A DNA stretch of 64,000 bases from Orientallactaga sibirica (Eukaryota; Chordata; Mammalia; Rodentia; Dipodidae): assembly GCA_036365145.1 (NCBI GenBank), contig JAEOAD010000699.1:8839001-8903000 (forward strand), read 5' to 3'. Shown here in pieces: positions 10,791-20,671 of the stretch (the stretch's first letter is position 1; each line of letters begins with the position of its first letter). The notes below the pieces were generated by a model. The model saw nothing but the letters and a program-made list of their open reading frames with translations, was not told where the DNA came from and searched no databases. A program made the position numbers and the translations under genes.

Positions 10791-11704
10791 TCCTCCATGG
10801 CATTCTCAAAGCTGAATACTTACATCAGGAATAACCACAAGTGGTAGATATGTCTGCTATGAAAATGTCATAGTAGCAATTAGCAACAATTTTCCCTGTG
10901 ACATAAAAAATCAGTTGTGGGTATTTCAGAGTACACTAGTATTTTAATTATTCCAAAGTGGGAAGGAACAATGTGGGTAAGGTTAGGGACTTGTCTTTGA
11001 AAATGTTGGAGGTGGGGGAAAGACCTGTAAGAGGAAAGTAGGAAAGAATTTGGGGGATGGTTTGGAAGAGAATGAAAGTGTCTGAGTTTTGCTTGGCAGA
11101 AGTAGTAAAGAAATAACAATAGTAGAATGGATGGAGAGGCACACAGAACAACCCTAAAATCCAACTGAGCAATATACAAACACAAAGAAAACCATTATGA
11201 ATAAATATGCAACTGTTGTAGTTACCTTCTGACTTCCAAAGGGAGGGTTTCCTAAACCACACCCATGCTCTGTGAGCAAACTTAACTATTTCTGTGTGTA
11301 ACAAAAAGAAAACATGAAAGTAGGAGAGGGACCAATCTGGAAGAATAAAGGGTTCAGTAGGAGAAGAATGGGGATAAGTGAGGGTAACATGCATGTATGA
11401 AATTGTCAAAAAGAAATACAAAATATTTTAAAATATCACTCAGAAAGTCTAAAATTAAATCTGAAAACGAATTGAGCATTGATGCATCAATAGTTATGAT
11501 GTATGATGGACATACACCAACCACACGTATGTCTATCTATATGGTGAGAACTTAGCCTTTAAGTGGTCCTATCTAAATAAACTTAAATATATTAATCAAT
11601 AAGACAGATATCATCTTGGTAACATTACGAAACCCACAGAAATTGTTGTTAAAAAGTTTTAAATTGATACTTTAAGTAATGAATGGTTGCAGATACTCTA
11701 ATTG
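10791..11704. other. L1 5'-end or UTR-like sequence, unresolved
   Basis: It follows the antisense L1 and contains purine-rich blocks (GGAGGTGGGGGAAAGACC, GGAAGAATAAAGGGTTCAG) and ATGCATGTATGAAATTGTC near 11390, similar to L1 3'-UTR ends, so it could be a 5' UTR of L1-A plus a short sense L1 end. An antisense frame at 10948-11421 is open for 157 codons but has no L1 or other protein motif, and I take it as chance in purine-rich DNA. Confidence 0.3.
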
Positions 11705-12060
11705 CTGGATTAATTACATTTCCATTGCTATGACAAAAGTAACTTAAGAAAGGATTCAGGGTCTCTGAGAAGGGGTACAGTCCATAGCAGGATCACACAG
11801 CAGCAGAAGCATTGGGCAGCTGTTTGCATTGTATCCACAGTCGGGAAGGAGCTCGACATGGATGCTGGTGCTTAGCTTGTTTCCTCCTTTTCCCTTTTTC
11901 TTCAGTCCAGGACCCCAAGTTGATAGGATTACATTGTCCACATTTGGGTAGGTCTTCGGTCCTCAGTTAAACATCTCTGGAAATATTCCACAGACAAACA
12001 CAGAGGTATGTTTTCCAGATTATTTTAAATCCTGTCACTCAACAATAAACATTAATCATT
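11705..12060 (-). mobile_element. Rodent ERVL-type LTR (solo)
   Basis: Blocks in order on the plus strand: TTCCATTGCTATGACAAAAG, AACTTAAGAAAGGATT, AGCAGCAGAAGCATTGGGCA, ATTGTATCCACAGTCGGGAA, TTCTTCAGTCCAGGACCCCA, TAGGTCTTCGGTCCTCAGTTAA, ACACAGAGGTATGTTTTCCAG, AAATCCTGTCA. This is the antisense of a common rodent LTR whose sense form begins near TGATGGTTAA and contains CCTCTGGG and TTGACAGGAT. Exact subfamily unknown. Confidence 0.6.
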
Positions 12061-12079
12061 TGATTCATCCCTGTGGATC

Positions 12080-12387
12080 TGTGTAGACAGATACCTAACC
12101 AGGCAGTGTTTATAGGGAGAAGGGATTTATTTCAGGCTTACAGACACAGGGGAAGGTCCATCAAATGGTGGAAGAAGCTGGCTTCCATTCATAAATCCAA
12201 GCAGAGAAAGAAACTGCCACCAGACAGAAAACACTAAAAAACTGCAAGCACAAAACAGGCAGCAAAAAGGCCTCCAGAGCTCAGAACTGTCTGCATAATT
12301 TTGAGCTCAAATTCAGATCTGCCTCCAGTGATTCTGCCCCCAATTATACCTCCTCCAACCAGGTATTTGGAGGCTCAACTTACAAGC
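12080..12387 (-). mobile_element. Older MaLR LTR, left part (split)
   Basis: TGTGTAGACAGATACC ... GGGATTTATTTCAGGCTTACAGACACAGG ... CAAATGGTGGAAGAAGCTGGC ... CCTCCAACCAGGTATTTGGAGG is a diverged relative of the LTR at 12388. It breaks at the perfect 5-bp duplication of the inserted provirus and resumes at 14590. Confidence 0.65.
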
Positions 12388-12746
12388 TGTAGCAGACAGC
12401 TTCAGGTTTGCTGAGATGAACTTCCAGACTAGGCACAGTGATGGAGGAAAGGATATTTCTTGAAGCTTACAGATCCAGGGGAAGTTCCATAGTGGCAGAA
12501 GAAGCTGGCCTGCTTTCACAGGACCAGAGAGAGAGAAAGCCACAAGCCAAAAGCCACACAGCACAGCACACTTCAGGAACTTCAGCTAGGCACACTTTGC
12601 ATATCTTTAGATTAAAATCTGAAACCCACTACCATCACACCTTCAGATTTCCCAGTGACATTGCCTCAGCCAGGTGGCTACAGATGCAAACTATAAACTA
12701 ATAAAACGCTGAGTATATTGGGGGGCCATCTATTCAAACCACCACA
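12388..12746 (-). mobile_element. 3' LTR of the MaLR provirus
   Basis: 359 bp. Minus strand starts TGTGGTGGTTTGAATAGATG and ends CTGTCTGCTACA. The next plus-strand bases, TTCTGCCTCTGGTACCC, give a purine-rich GGTACCAGAGGCAGAA on the minus strand just upstream of the LTR, the position of a polypurine tract. In place of the AATAAA-like signal seen in the 50.6 kb copy it has CAAGAAATAT. Confidence 0.85.
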
Positions 12747-13789
12747 TTCTGCCTCTGGTACCCAATAGATTTATGACCATCACACATTGTACATTGTACT
12801 CAGTCCAATTTCAAAGGCCCCCACAGTCTTTACCAACTTAAGATAGTTCCAAAGTCCCAAGTCTCATCTGAGATTTAAGGTTGTCCCTTAGCTGTGAGTC
12901 CTGTAAAAACAAACAAGTTATATACATTTAACATATAAAGGCACAAAGTAAACATTTTCAACTGGTATAAGTCATAGCAAAGAAAGACTAGAACAATGCA
13001 GACTCAACCACCATCAGCAATCATCAAACTTCTGCTGTTCAAGTTCAATATAACCAGAGACTGATCGTCTCTAGGTTTTTCATTTCCACCCCTCCAGCTG
13101 GGCAGAGTAGCCAGGGAAAACTTCCATCCCAGGCCAACCATGTATTCCATAATTACCCTTGCACAGTCCTGGTATATCCAAAACATCTTCATGTCTCCAT
13201 GCAAACCATGGTCCATCTTCCAAAGGCTCTTTCAGCCTATCAGGGCATCACACCCTGCCTCATGCCACATCTCAGCAGGGGTTCCTGGAACCATGTCCAC
13301 TTTTTGACCAAATGCATGCATTTTTCATGCTTCCAAAACTACTACCAGGTGTGCAGGACACAGCCATATTCTTAATTCATGGATGAAATAAATTGTAACC
13401 TTGAAAAGCAGGTTCCTTCTCCATTCTACTCTTTCCCAAAAGAGTTTGCATTTCTATCATAGTCTTTCCTCAGGCATCCACTCCATTATTTTAATGTAAA
13501 GCAATTGGGCCATCTTCCTTAAGATTGTTAATGTGTTTCACAATAGCAGCTCAGCCACCTAAAACCAGTCTCAGTGCCTATAATTTTAACTTGCTTGAGG
13601 TTTTTCAACTTAAAATCTTAAATCTTTCAGTCCAATATCTATAGCCAAGCATACCAGTCCATTACAAATTTAACCTTGATTAAGCTCTCTGGACTTGGGC
13701 AAAAGAACACAGCCATCTCTTATGGCAGGAGCTCAGTTCCAACAAAGTCCTCTGAAGTCTTTCCTTCCCCTTAGAAAGCTCATAAGCCA

Positions 13790-14014
13790 GGCTGGAGAGA
13801 TGGCTTAGCAGTTAAGGCACTTGCCTGCAAAGCCTAAGGACCCAGGTTCAATTCTCCAGGTCCCACATAAGCCAGATGCACAACAAGGTGACACATGTAT
13901 CTGGAGTTCATTTGCAGTGGCTAGAGGCCCTGGTGCACCCATTCTTTCTCTCTTTTTCTTCTTCTCCCTCTCTCTGTCTCAAATAAATAAATAATAAAAT
14001 ATTTTTAAAAAAAA
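13790..14014 (+). repeat. DIP-like SINE with perfect 17-bp TSD
   Basis: Starts GGCTGGAGAGATGGCTTAGC, B box GGTTCAATTCT, body CTGGAGTTCATTTGCAGTGG, CT-rich 3' part and an AAATAAATAATAAAATA tail. Direct repeats AGAAAGCTCATAAGCCA at 13773-13789 and 14015-14031 are identical, which fits L1-driven retroposition and a fairly recent insertion into the provirus. Confidence 0.95.
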
Positions 14015-14206
14015 AGAAAGCTCATAAGCCAAGCCTTAAAGTTCAATACTGTCTGCACTTAGCATTTTCAAATTCTCTTCAGAATAGTCCATAAATTTGG
14101 CTTACAACTCCAGAAGGCATCTTCCCTTGCAAGCACCAAGCCCATGCTTGTTCCTCCAAAATAAAGGTTCCAAAAGACCAAAATCCACATGATCAGGTTC
14201 CTCTAA

Positions 14207-14223
14207 CCCCACTTCTGGAATCA
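14207..14223 (-). promoter_or_regulatory. tRNA-Leu-type primer-binding site
   Basis: The minus strand next to the 5' LTR reads TGATTCCAGAAGTGGGG, close to the complement of a tRNA-Leu 3' end (TG(T)CAGAAGTGGGAT). Leucine tRNA priming is the rule for ERVL and MaLR elements. It lies 5 bases inside the LTR boundary. Confidence 0.65.
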
Positions 14224-14228
14224 ACTTC

Positions 14229-14584
14229 TATAGCAGACAGCTTCAGGTTTGCTAAGATGAACTTCCAGACCAGGTACAATTGTGAAGGAAGGGATATTTA
14301 TCAGAGCTTACAGATCCAGGGTAAGTTCCATAATGGCAGAAGTATCTGTCCTACTTTCACAGGACCAAACACAGAAAGAGATAAAGCCACAAGCCACAAG
14401 CCAAAAGCCACACAGCATAACACACTTCAGGAACTCCAGCTAGGTACACTTTGCATATCTTTAGATTGAAATGTGAAACCCACCACCACACCTTAAGATC
14501 CACCCACTGCAGGTGGCTGCAGAGGCAAACTATAAACTGATAAAACAGTGAATATATTAGGGGCCATCTATTCAAACTACCACA
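14229..14584 (-). mobile_element. 5' LTR of the MaLR provirus
   Basis: 356 bp. Minus strand starts TGTGGTAGTTTGAATAGATG and ends CTGTCTGCTATA, so the terminal CA has become TA. It retains GATAAATATCCC at the expected polyadenylation-signal position. Confidence 0.85.
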
Positions 14585-14589
14585 CAAGC

Positions 14590-14638
14590 TTTAATTAAAC
14601 ACCTGAGTCTAGGGAGGACATACATTGAAACTACCACA
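14590..14638 (-). mobile_element. Older MaLR LTR, right part (split)
   Basis: TTTAATTAAACACCTGAGTC ... GGACATACATTGAAACTACCACA continues the LTR interrupted at 12387 and ends in the CCACA expected for the minus-strand start of a MaLR LTR. Confidence 0.65.
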
Positions 14639-14718
14639 CCGATACAATGGCTATATTAGAGATTCTCACTTATTATTAAATCAGGTGACCTGATTTCTTT
14701 CTGTAGTGTTGTTTCCAT

Positions 14719-14903
14719 TTTTTTTTTTTTTTTTATTTTTTTTTTTTTTTTTTTTTTTTTGGTTTTGCAAGGTAGGGTCTCACTCTGGTCCAGGCTGATC
14801 TGGAATTAACTATGTAGTCTCAGGGTGGCCTCAAACTCTCGGCGATCCTCCTACCTCTGCCTCCCGAGTGCTGGGATTAAAGGCATGTGCCACCATGCTG
14901 GCT
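14719..14903 (-). repeat. B1 SINE with long poly(T) tail
   Basis: Minus strand: AGCCAGCATGGTGGCACATG, TTTAATCCCAGCACTCGGG, GGAGGCAGAGGTAGGAGGAT, AGTGAGACCCTACCTTGC, then about 40 A. The near-direct repeats TGTTTCCATT (left) and TGTTTTCATT (right) are the likely TSD. Confidence 0.9.
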
Positions 14904-14929
14904 GTTTTCATTCTTAATGTAATTGAAGT

Positions 14930-16165
14930 ACCAAATATTTACCAAATATAAATCTTATAAATATTTGCTTGTAAGCCATAGATTGTCTCTTATATCTGAT
15001 AATCAGTTCTTTTGTTGTGCATATGCATTTTAGTGGGATATAATTCCAGTTTATGTTTTTATTGACTGTGTTTTTGAACTCTAATCTAAAAAAAAAAAAA
15101 TCATTGCTCAGACTATTTTTTTTTCTAATGGTTTGATAAGTTTGATTTATCCTTTTTCTTTAATCCATTCAGAGTTTACTCTTCTATGTGACATGATATA
15201 GGGTCAATTTGCATCCATTTACACATAGGTATCCAGTTTTCCAAATACTATTAAAGTTATTATTCTTTTTCATTGTGTGTTCTTGGAAAAGTGATTGACT
15301 ATAGAATCATGAGTTCATTTCTCACTTTGTTCTATTCCTATGATTATTGTCTATTTTTAGCCAATATTGTGTGGAATTAAATAGTATCACCTTGAAGTAT
15401 AGTTTCAAATCAAGTCATGTGATGTTATTAGCCTTTTCATTTTGCTCAAGATTTCTTTGTATATTCATAGTTGTGGTCCCATATGATTTTTTTCATTTTG
15501 GCCTATTTCTATAAAAAATGGCATTAGAATCTGAATAAGGATAACCGCGGATCTATACACTACTTCAAACAGTCTTGACATTATAATAATACTAATTTTT
15601 CCCACTGCATTAACACAGATCTTTCTCCATTCTTCAGCTTCTTTCATTAACATTTTTTAATGCTCAGTATATTTTTGAATGAACTTATTGATGAGAATTT
15701 TATTCAAGTGTTTTGAAAGTAGATGTACATGGAATTGTTATGCATAAAAACAATACAACTATTTTCATGTTGAGTTTGGTACTCTGAAATGTTCTTATAT
15801 TTGTTTGCTCTTTCCAATAATCTTGTAGTGGATTCTTTAACATTCTATGCACATAAAACATGACATCAACAAATAGAAATTTTTATTTCTTGTCTAATTG
15901 CTCTAGCGAGGACTTCCAATACTATTTCGAATAAAAAGACATCCTTGTATTGTTCTTGATCTTAGCAAAATGAGTTTTAATTTTTCAGTATTCAATTTTG
16001 ACATAATGGTAACTGTGTTTATTATACATGGTCTTTGGCCTCTATTGTTCTGAGGTAGAACATGTGTTTAATATGTTGAACATTTATCATGAAAGGATGG
16101 TGAGTTTTATCAACTACTTTTTCTGCATCTAATGAATGATCATGTGTTTTTAGTTCTTTTATTTT
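14930..16165 (-). mobile_element. Old L1 (L1M-type) ORF2 fragment, antisense
   Basis: Antisense ORF2 order: TTTAATCCATTCAGAGTTTACTC, AGGGTCAATTTGCATCCATTTACACA, ATCCAGTTTTCCAAATAC, AGTCATGTGATGTTATTAGCC, AACATTTTTTAATGCTCAG, GTGTTTAATATGTTGAACATT. Heavily mutated and truncated on both sides; a B1 fragment joins its right end. Confidence 0.7.
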
Positions 16166-16243
16166 ATTTTCTTTTATTTTATATTTTATTTTATTGAGTT
16201 AGAGTCTCACTCTAGCTCAGGTTGACATGGAATTTACTCTGTT
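16156..16243 (-). repeat. B1 fragment
   Basis: (TTTTA)n tail followed by AGTTAGAGTCTCACTCTAGCTCAGGTTGACATGGAATTTACTCTG, the 3' half of an antisense B1. Confidence 0.7.
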
Positions 16244-16784
16244 CTTCCTTTTGTCAGTGCATTCCTGCTGCACCACATGTACTGGGTATACATGCATGTG
16301 AGGTTAAATGGTCAACAAAATTCATCGAGTTCTCTATTGGAAGAAGACACATGTGACCTAATTACAGACTACTTCAGTCTACTTACTAATGTAGAGAACA
16401 ATGAGACTTCTGTTAAGACCCGATGACAAGACAGAAAAAATTAAGGAGGCCAAAATCAATGACAAGTTCAAAAGAATAATCTGAACAGAACATGAGAGAA
16501 ATGTGGGACACCTTAAAACAGATGCTCCAAGTGTGGGCATACAAGGAGAAGAACTTTAACTTTAGGTCAGTAGTGTAAAAATATTTTCAATAAAATTATT
16601 AAGGAAAAAAATCTCCAAATCTTATGAAAACGAGGCCCATCCAGGTATAAGAGGCATATAAATTGCCAGACAGGACAAAGGGAAAAAAAATTCTCCACAT
16701 TCCCCACATTATACTTATATTGCTAAACGCAGAAAACAGAATGAATAATAAAATCTACAAGAGAAGCTTATAAAGTAACTGACT

Positions 16785-16853
16785 TCTTTTTGTTGTTGTT
16801 GTTGTTGTTGTGGGGTATGGTCTCACTCTGGTCCAGGCTGACTTTTTAATGGA
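16785..16853 (-). repeat. B1 3' fragment
   Basis: (GTT)n followed by GGGGTATGGTCTCACTCTGGTCCAGGCTGAC, a short antisense B1 end inserted in L1-B. Confidence 0.7.
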
Positions 16854-17030
16854 AATTTTTAACAGCCAAAATACATGATTTCAAATATTGAAAGAGCACC
16901 CAAAACTACTATGCCCAGCAAAATTATCCTTCATAGTTGAAGGAGAAAGAAAAGCTTTCCATAATAAAAGCCAGTTCAACGAATATATGAGGACTAAGCC
17001 AGCCCTACAGAGAATGCTAGATAGAATTCA

Positions 17031-17175
17031 TTTTGTTGTTGCTGTTGTTTATTGAGGCATGGTCCAGCTCTAGCTCAGGCTGACCAGGAATTCACTAAGT
17101 AACCTCAGGCTGGCCTTAAACTCACACTTTAGCCTCCTGAATGTCTGGAATAAAGATGTGTGCCACCCCACTGGG
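17031..17175 (-). repeat. B1 SINE, partner of the next DIP
   Basis: Antisense B1 (GGCATGGTCCAGCTCTAGCTCAGGCTGACC, GGCTGGCCTTAAACTCACAC, CCTCCTGAATGTCTGG) with (GTT)n tail. It abuts the DIP at 17178 with no unique DNA between, and the two are enclosed by one target duplication (see findings). Confidence 0.8.
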
Positions 17176-17177
17176 GT

Positions 17178-17349
17178 AGGGGAGAGAGAGAGAGAGAATG
17201 GTCACAGCAGGGCCTCTAGCCACAGTAAATGAACTCCATACACACGTGCCACTTTGTGTCTCTAGATTTACATGGGTACTGGGAAACTAAACTTGGGTTG
17301 TTGGGCTTTATAGGCAAGTGCTTTGACTGCTAAGCTATGTCTCCAGCCA
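17178..17349 (-). repeat. DIP-like SINE, partner of the B1 at 17031
   Basis: Minus-strand head GGCTGGAGACATAGCTTAGC, body with CTAGAGACACAAAGTGGCAC and GGCTAGAGGCCCTGCTGTGA, then a GA-rich end at 17178-17199. Confidence 0.8.
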
Positions 17350-17628
17350 CTGGATAGAATTCTTTGTACTGAAGAGAAGAACAAACATACTAAAGAGGCT
17401 ACTGGAGGGAAAAACAAGAATCAAAACTAGAAAGTTGTTAAAGCAAATGAAGATCAACAAAACACACAACTCCACAAAACCATCAATATGACAAGGATCA
17501 ATTCATACTATTCAATTATAACTGACACCAGTGGATTCAACTGCTTAACAGGCTGGCTCATAAAATGGCATACATCCATTTTCTATCTACAAGGAATCTA
17601 TCTTACCATCAAAGATAGAGACTTCACC

Positions 17629-18005
17629 TGTCACAGTCAGCCTCACATTGCTGAGATGAACCTCCAGACCAGACACAGTTTATAGGAGGAATGTATCTTA
17701 TCTGAAGCTTTAAAATGCAGGGTAAGTTCCATAATGGGGAAGAAGCTGGCCCCCTTTCACATAGGTCCACTCAGAGGAAAATACCACCACCATCAACACA
17801 AGCAAGTACACTTCAGGAACACCAGCAGAACTGAGGCACTTTGTATACCTTTAGACTGTGATTACAGGTCCACACCCACACCTTAAGGCTTCAGCCTAGG
17901 ATCTGCCACAGTGACACTTCCTCCGCCCATGTGGCAGGAGATCTAAATCACAAGCTTTAATAATACTTTTGAATCTGTTGGGTGACATCCACTTCAACCA
18001 ACACA
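17629..18005 (-). mobile_element. Solo MaLR LTR in L1-B
   Basis: 377 bp from TGTCACAGTCAGCCTCACAT to CCACTTCAACCAACACA, a diverged member of the 12.4 kb LTR family (GAGATGAACCTCCAGACCAG, GGTAAGTTCCATAATGG, CTTTCACATAGGTCC, CTTTGTATACCTTTAGA). It splits the L1 endonuclease sequence after GACTTCACC. No intact 5-bp duplication is visible. Confidence 0.75.
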
Positions 18006-18138
18006 CTGCTTTAGGGTGAAGTGATGGAAAAAGATATTCTAAGGAAAAAGACACAAGCAGGTGTGGATATACTAATAAAACTGCCACAAAAGGCTTTAAA
18101 CCAAAGTAATCAAAAAAACATTTCAAAAAGCCCTGTTA

Positions 18139-18385
18139 GGGGCTGGAGAGATGGCTCAGAGGTTAAGGTGCTCGTCTTCCAAGCTTAATAACTGCTGGGT
18201 CCCATGCCTCAGTACCCATGTAAAGTCAGTACAAAGTGATGCATTCATCTGAAGTTTCTTTGCCATCTCTAGAGGCCCTGCTGTGCCTATTTTCATTCAT
18301 TTTCTCTTTTCCTCCCTCCCTTGTCTCTCTTTGTCTTTCTCTGCTCGCAGATGAAAAAATAAATAAAGTACTTTAAAAAAAGAAG
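18139..18385 (+). repeat. DIP-like SINE in L1-B
   Basis: Head GGGGCTGGAGAGATGGCTCAG, a diverged body, CT-rich tract at 18305-18345 and a GAAAAAATAAATAAAG tail. Degraded flanks AGCCCTGTTA and GACCATGTTA may be the TSD. Confidence 0.85.
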
Positions 18386-18520
18386 ACCATGTTATATTCA
18401 AGGGAACAATTCACTAGGAAGAAATTACAACCCTAAACATACCATGCACTACATACAGGTGCACCAAATACTATAAAGCAAAATCTACCAGGCATAATGT
18501 CAGGAATAAATGCCAACACA

Positions 18521-18869
18521 TAGTAGGTGACAAATATTTCACCGTTGCCAAGGAAGAAGAGGGATGTGTAGGTTGTTTTTGCAACAGAATAACCTATTGC
18601 AAATGAGCATACCCGGAAGAACTCAGTATGGTAAAGAGAAAATTTGATGGGCATTTTCATGAATAATAAAGTTCCTATATTGGTCATTGGTGGCCTCATA
18701 TTTTACATTACTGAGTTTATATTGGGATTGATATTGGACATTCTCTTAACATGTCTTCCATATTTAATTGTCTCATGTTTTGTTTCTTAATCTTATTACT
18801 GCTAGAGATTTCTGTTCTATCATGAGTATCTTGTTAGAGTTGTAATGTGGATTTTCCATGAAAGAGTAA
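18521..18869. other. Unresolved sequence after L1-B
   Basis: I see no clear repeat. The first part may still be L1 ORF2, and 18700-18870 is T-rich unique DNA. Confidence 0.3.
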
Positions 18870-19247
18870 TGTGTCAGAGGCCTGAACCCCAAAATAGTGA
18901 TGTTGTGGTGGTGAGACCATTAAGACAGTGCATCCTGGGAGGTGGTGCACTTACCCTTGGGAGGGATTAATGCTGGTCTGTAAGAGTGAATTCATTCTCA
19001 CAAAACAAGTTGTTATAAAAAGGGCAAGACCCATCCCTGTCATCACCCTGGCTTTCTTTTTTATCTCATAGGCACCCCTCCTGTTGTATACTATTTATCA
19101 CGAGTGCCTCACCAGAGGCCAAATTGCTAGAGCTCTTTAATCTTGAATTATCAGCCTCTAAAACTGTAAGGCAAATAAACTTATTTTATTGATAAAATAC
19201 CCAGCCTCAGATAATTTGTTAAAGTAACACATAACAAACTAATACAG
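18870..19247 (+). mobile_element. MLT1/MST-type MaLR LTR (ancient)
   Basis: GTCAGAGGCCTGAACCCC, GGAGGTGGTGCACTTACCCTTGGG, TTAATGCTGGTCTGTAAGAG, TTCATTCTCACAAAAC, GCCTCACCAGAGGCCAAATTG, AAAACTGTAAGGCAAATAAAC, ACCCAGCCTCAGATAATTTG and ACAAACTAATACA follow the order of the placental MST/MLT1 LTR, including the AAATAAAC polyadenylation region and the terminal CTAATACA. Confidence 0.8.
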
Positions 19248-20632
19248 GGATTTATCTTTGTCCTTGTTCATTTTGTTGTTACAGTCTAATCTTTGCACTC
19301 GCTGTCACAAAGAACAAGATGTCTTCATGTACTATTCAAGTTGGAGCTCTTCCTTGAACAAGGGGGAGGTCTAGATTAGAAGCCCTGAACACAAGTTATC
19401 AAGTCATCAATTTTCTTCTGTCCTCATATCTCTGACTATTAGTTGAAGGGTGAGCCTTCTTCTTTTATGGAGACAAGAGTATTCAGCACAGTTTACAACC
19501 AGAAGGCCTTCTCTCATGATTAGTCAATCCATATACAACTAAATTTTACAGGTATACCCTTCACGCCCATGTTGGATGCACCAACACTCTGGGGAGCAGT
19601 CTGTGAAAAGTTCAACCAGTACCACATGTCCAAGCAGTATACCTCTCTAACCCCACAAAGAATTCCAGATTTGTTCTCCAATGTAAGTCCTCAGCCATAC
19701 AATAGTCCCCAGGAAACAATCTTGGATGATGGCTTTTGTAGCTAGTTCTTTCTTTTATGCTCACATCTTCTGAATCCTCCAATATTTGTGGCATGGCTAT
19801 TTCTTTACTAAGCACTCTCAGAGTGACAGTCACACCTAGACTAGTTTGGTGGCCTTTCCAATTTTAGATGGAAATTATGTCTAGATGTAACATTCTATAT
19901 TTAAGATTTTAAAAAATCAGCACTCAATAACCCACCAATGGCAACTACAGATTCTATGAGGAACTGGAGCAAAAACAAAATGAAAAATCAGATGTTTGTA
20001 AGTCCTCAGTCTAAGGATATGGGCTGCTTGCTGTGGACAGTGGAAGGTTGGGAGATAGCAGACCTAGTTCCCTAGGGTCAGTGTAGTAAATAATGTTTGT
20101 ATATATTAAGATAAAGTGAGTAATTACAATCAAAAGAAATAGTCTTGAACAATGTTCTCCTGAATACATTGTCCCCCAGTATGTTGTGTCCCAGCCCCAG
20201 TCTCATAGCACAAGCTCACTGAACTCATAGAATTTTAAAGTATCTGTTTCATTACAGAAAAAATAATAGTCAAAAGCTCATTAAAGTCTGATCCTGCTAT
20301 AAAATTCTACAACTGAAAGTTTACAAATCATAGCTTCCAAAAGTGCAATGGGAGCTTAAAGTATCAACAAAATGTGGCATCAATGAATAAATTTTATTGC
20401 CCAGTTGCTTTGAGACATTTCAGACATGAATGTTTTCAGATAAGTGAAGGTTCCATGTATAGTCCAAATCTAATGGAATTTAATCTCGAGACAATCTTAT
20501 AGCACAATAAGAATAATGATATAATTCCCTGCATACTGACATAAGGTTTAGGTCATGCTAACATCTTTGCTCCACTCAAAATACACAATCACAACTATAC
20601 ACATTACTTTTACACATGCTTGCAATAATATG
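19248..20632. other. Unique sequence, nothing recognised
   Basis: No repeat or gene identified. A minus-strand frame at 19612-19833 has no recognisable domain. Confidence 0.4.
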
Positions 20633-20634
20633 CC

Positions 20635-20666
<32 letters not shown>

Positions 20667-20671
20667 ATATA
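20633..20671. repeat. (TA)n microsatellite
   Basis: CCATATATATATATATA... of about 38 bases, drifting into AATATATAATATAG. Confidence 0.95.

Larger units (their letters stand above)
12747..14228 (-). mobile_element. MaLR internal region
   Basis: About 1.26 kb without the nested SINE. No long open frame. It aligns by eye block for block with the internal sequence at 50963-51300 (next to the 3' LTR) and, more loosely, with 28735-28806 plus 29900-31164. Confidence 0.8.
12388..14584 (-). mobile_element. ERVL-MaLR provirus with two LTRs, non-autonomous
   Basis: A minus-strand element of 2197 bp: 5' LTR 14229-14584, internal region 12747-14228, 3' LTR 12388-12746. It is flanked by the perfect 5-bp duplication CAAGC (12383-12387 and 14585-14589), the length usual for ERVL-class integration. 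The internal region codes for nothing recognisable, as expected for MaLRs, which use proteins of other ERVL elements. It was inserted into an older LTR, and a DIP SINE later entered it at 13790. By eye the two LTRs differ at roughly 40 substitutions plus indels, so the insertion is old. Confidence 0.85.
16300..18520 (+). mobile_element. L1 ORF1-ORF2 fragment, sense (L1-B), five insertions
   Basis: The sense sequence runs parallel to the L1 at 47.3-48.2 kb: GTGGGACACC(T/C)TAAAA, the late ORF1 block with CCCAGCAAAATTATCCTTCATA (a relic of the ORF1p C-terminal domain motif), the inter-ORF region, AAAGATAGAGACTTCACC and AGCAGGTGTGGATATACTAATA of the endonuclease domain, then ATTCAAGGGAACAATTCACTAGGAAG after 18386. 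Interrupted by a B1 fragment, a B1+DIP pair, a MaLR LTR and a DIP SINE. No frame survives. Confidence 0.75.

Noticed and set aside
10948..11421. Longest antisense open frame left of 46 kb, 157 codons
   Set aside because: Low-complexity hydrophobic translation of purine-rich DNA next to an L1 end; no motif and no splice or promoter context.
17629..18005. Target duplication for the solo LTR in L1-B
   Set aside because: The flanks TCACC and CTGCT do not match, so no duplication is claimed even though the LTR clearly splits the L1.
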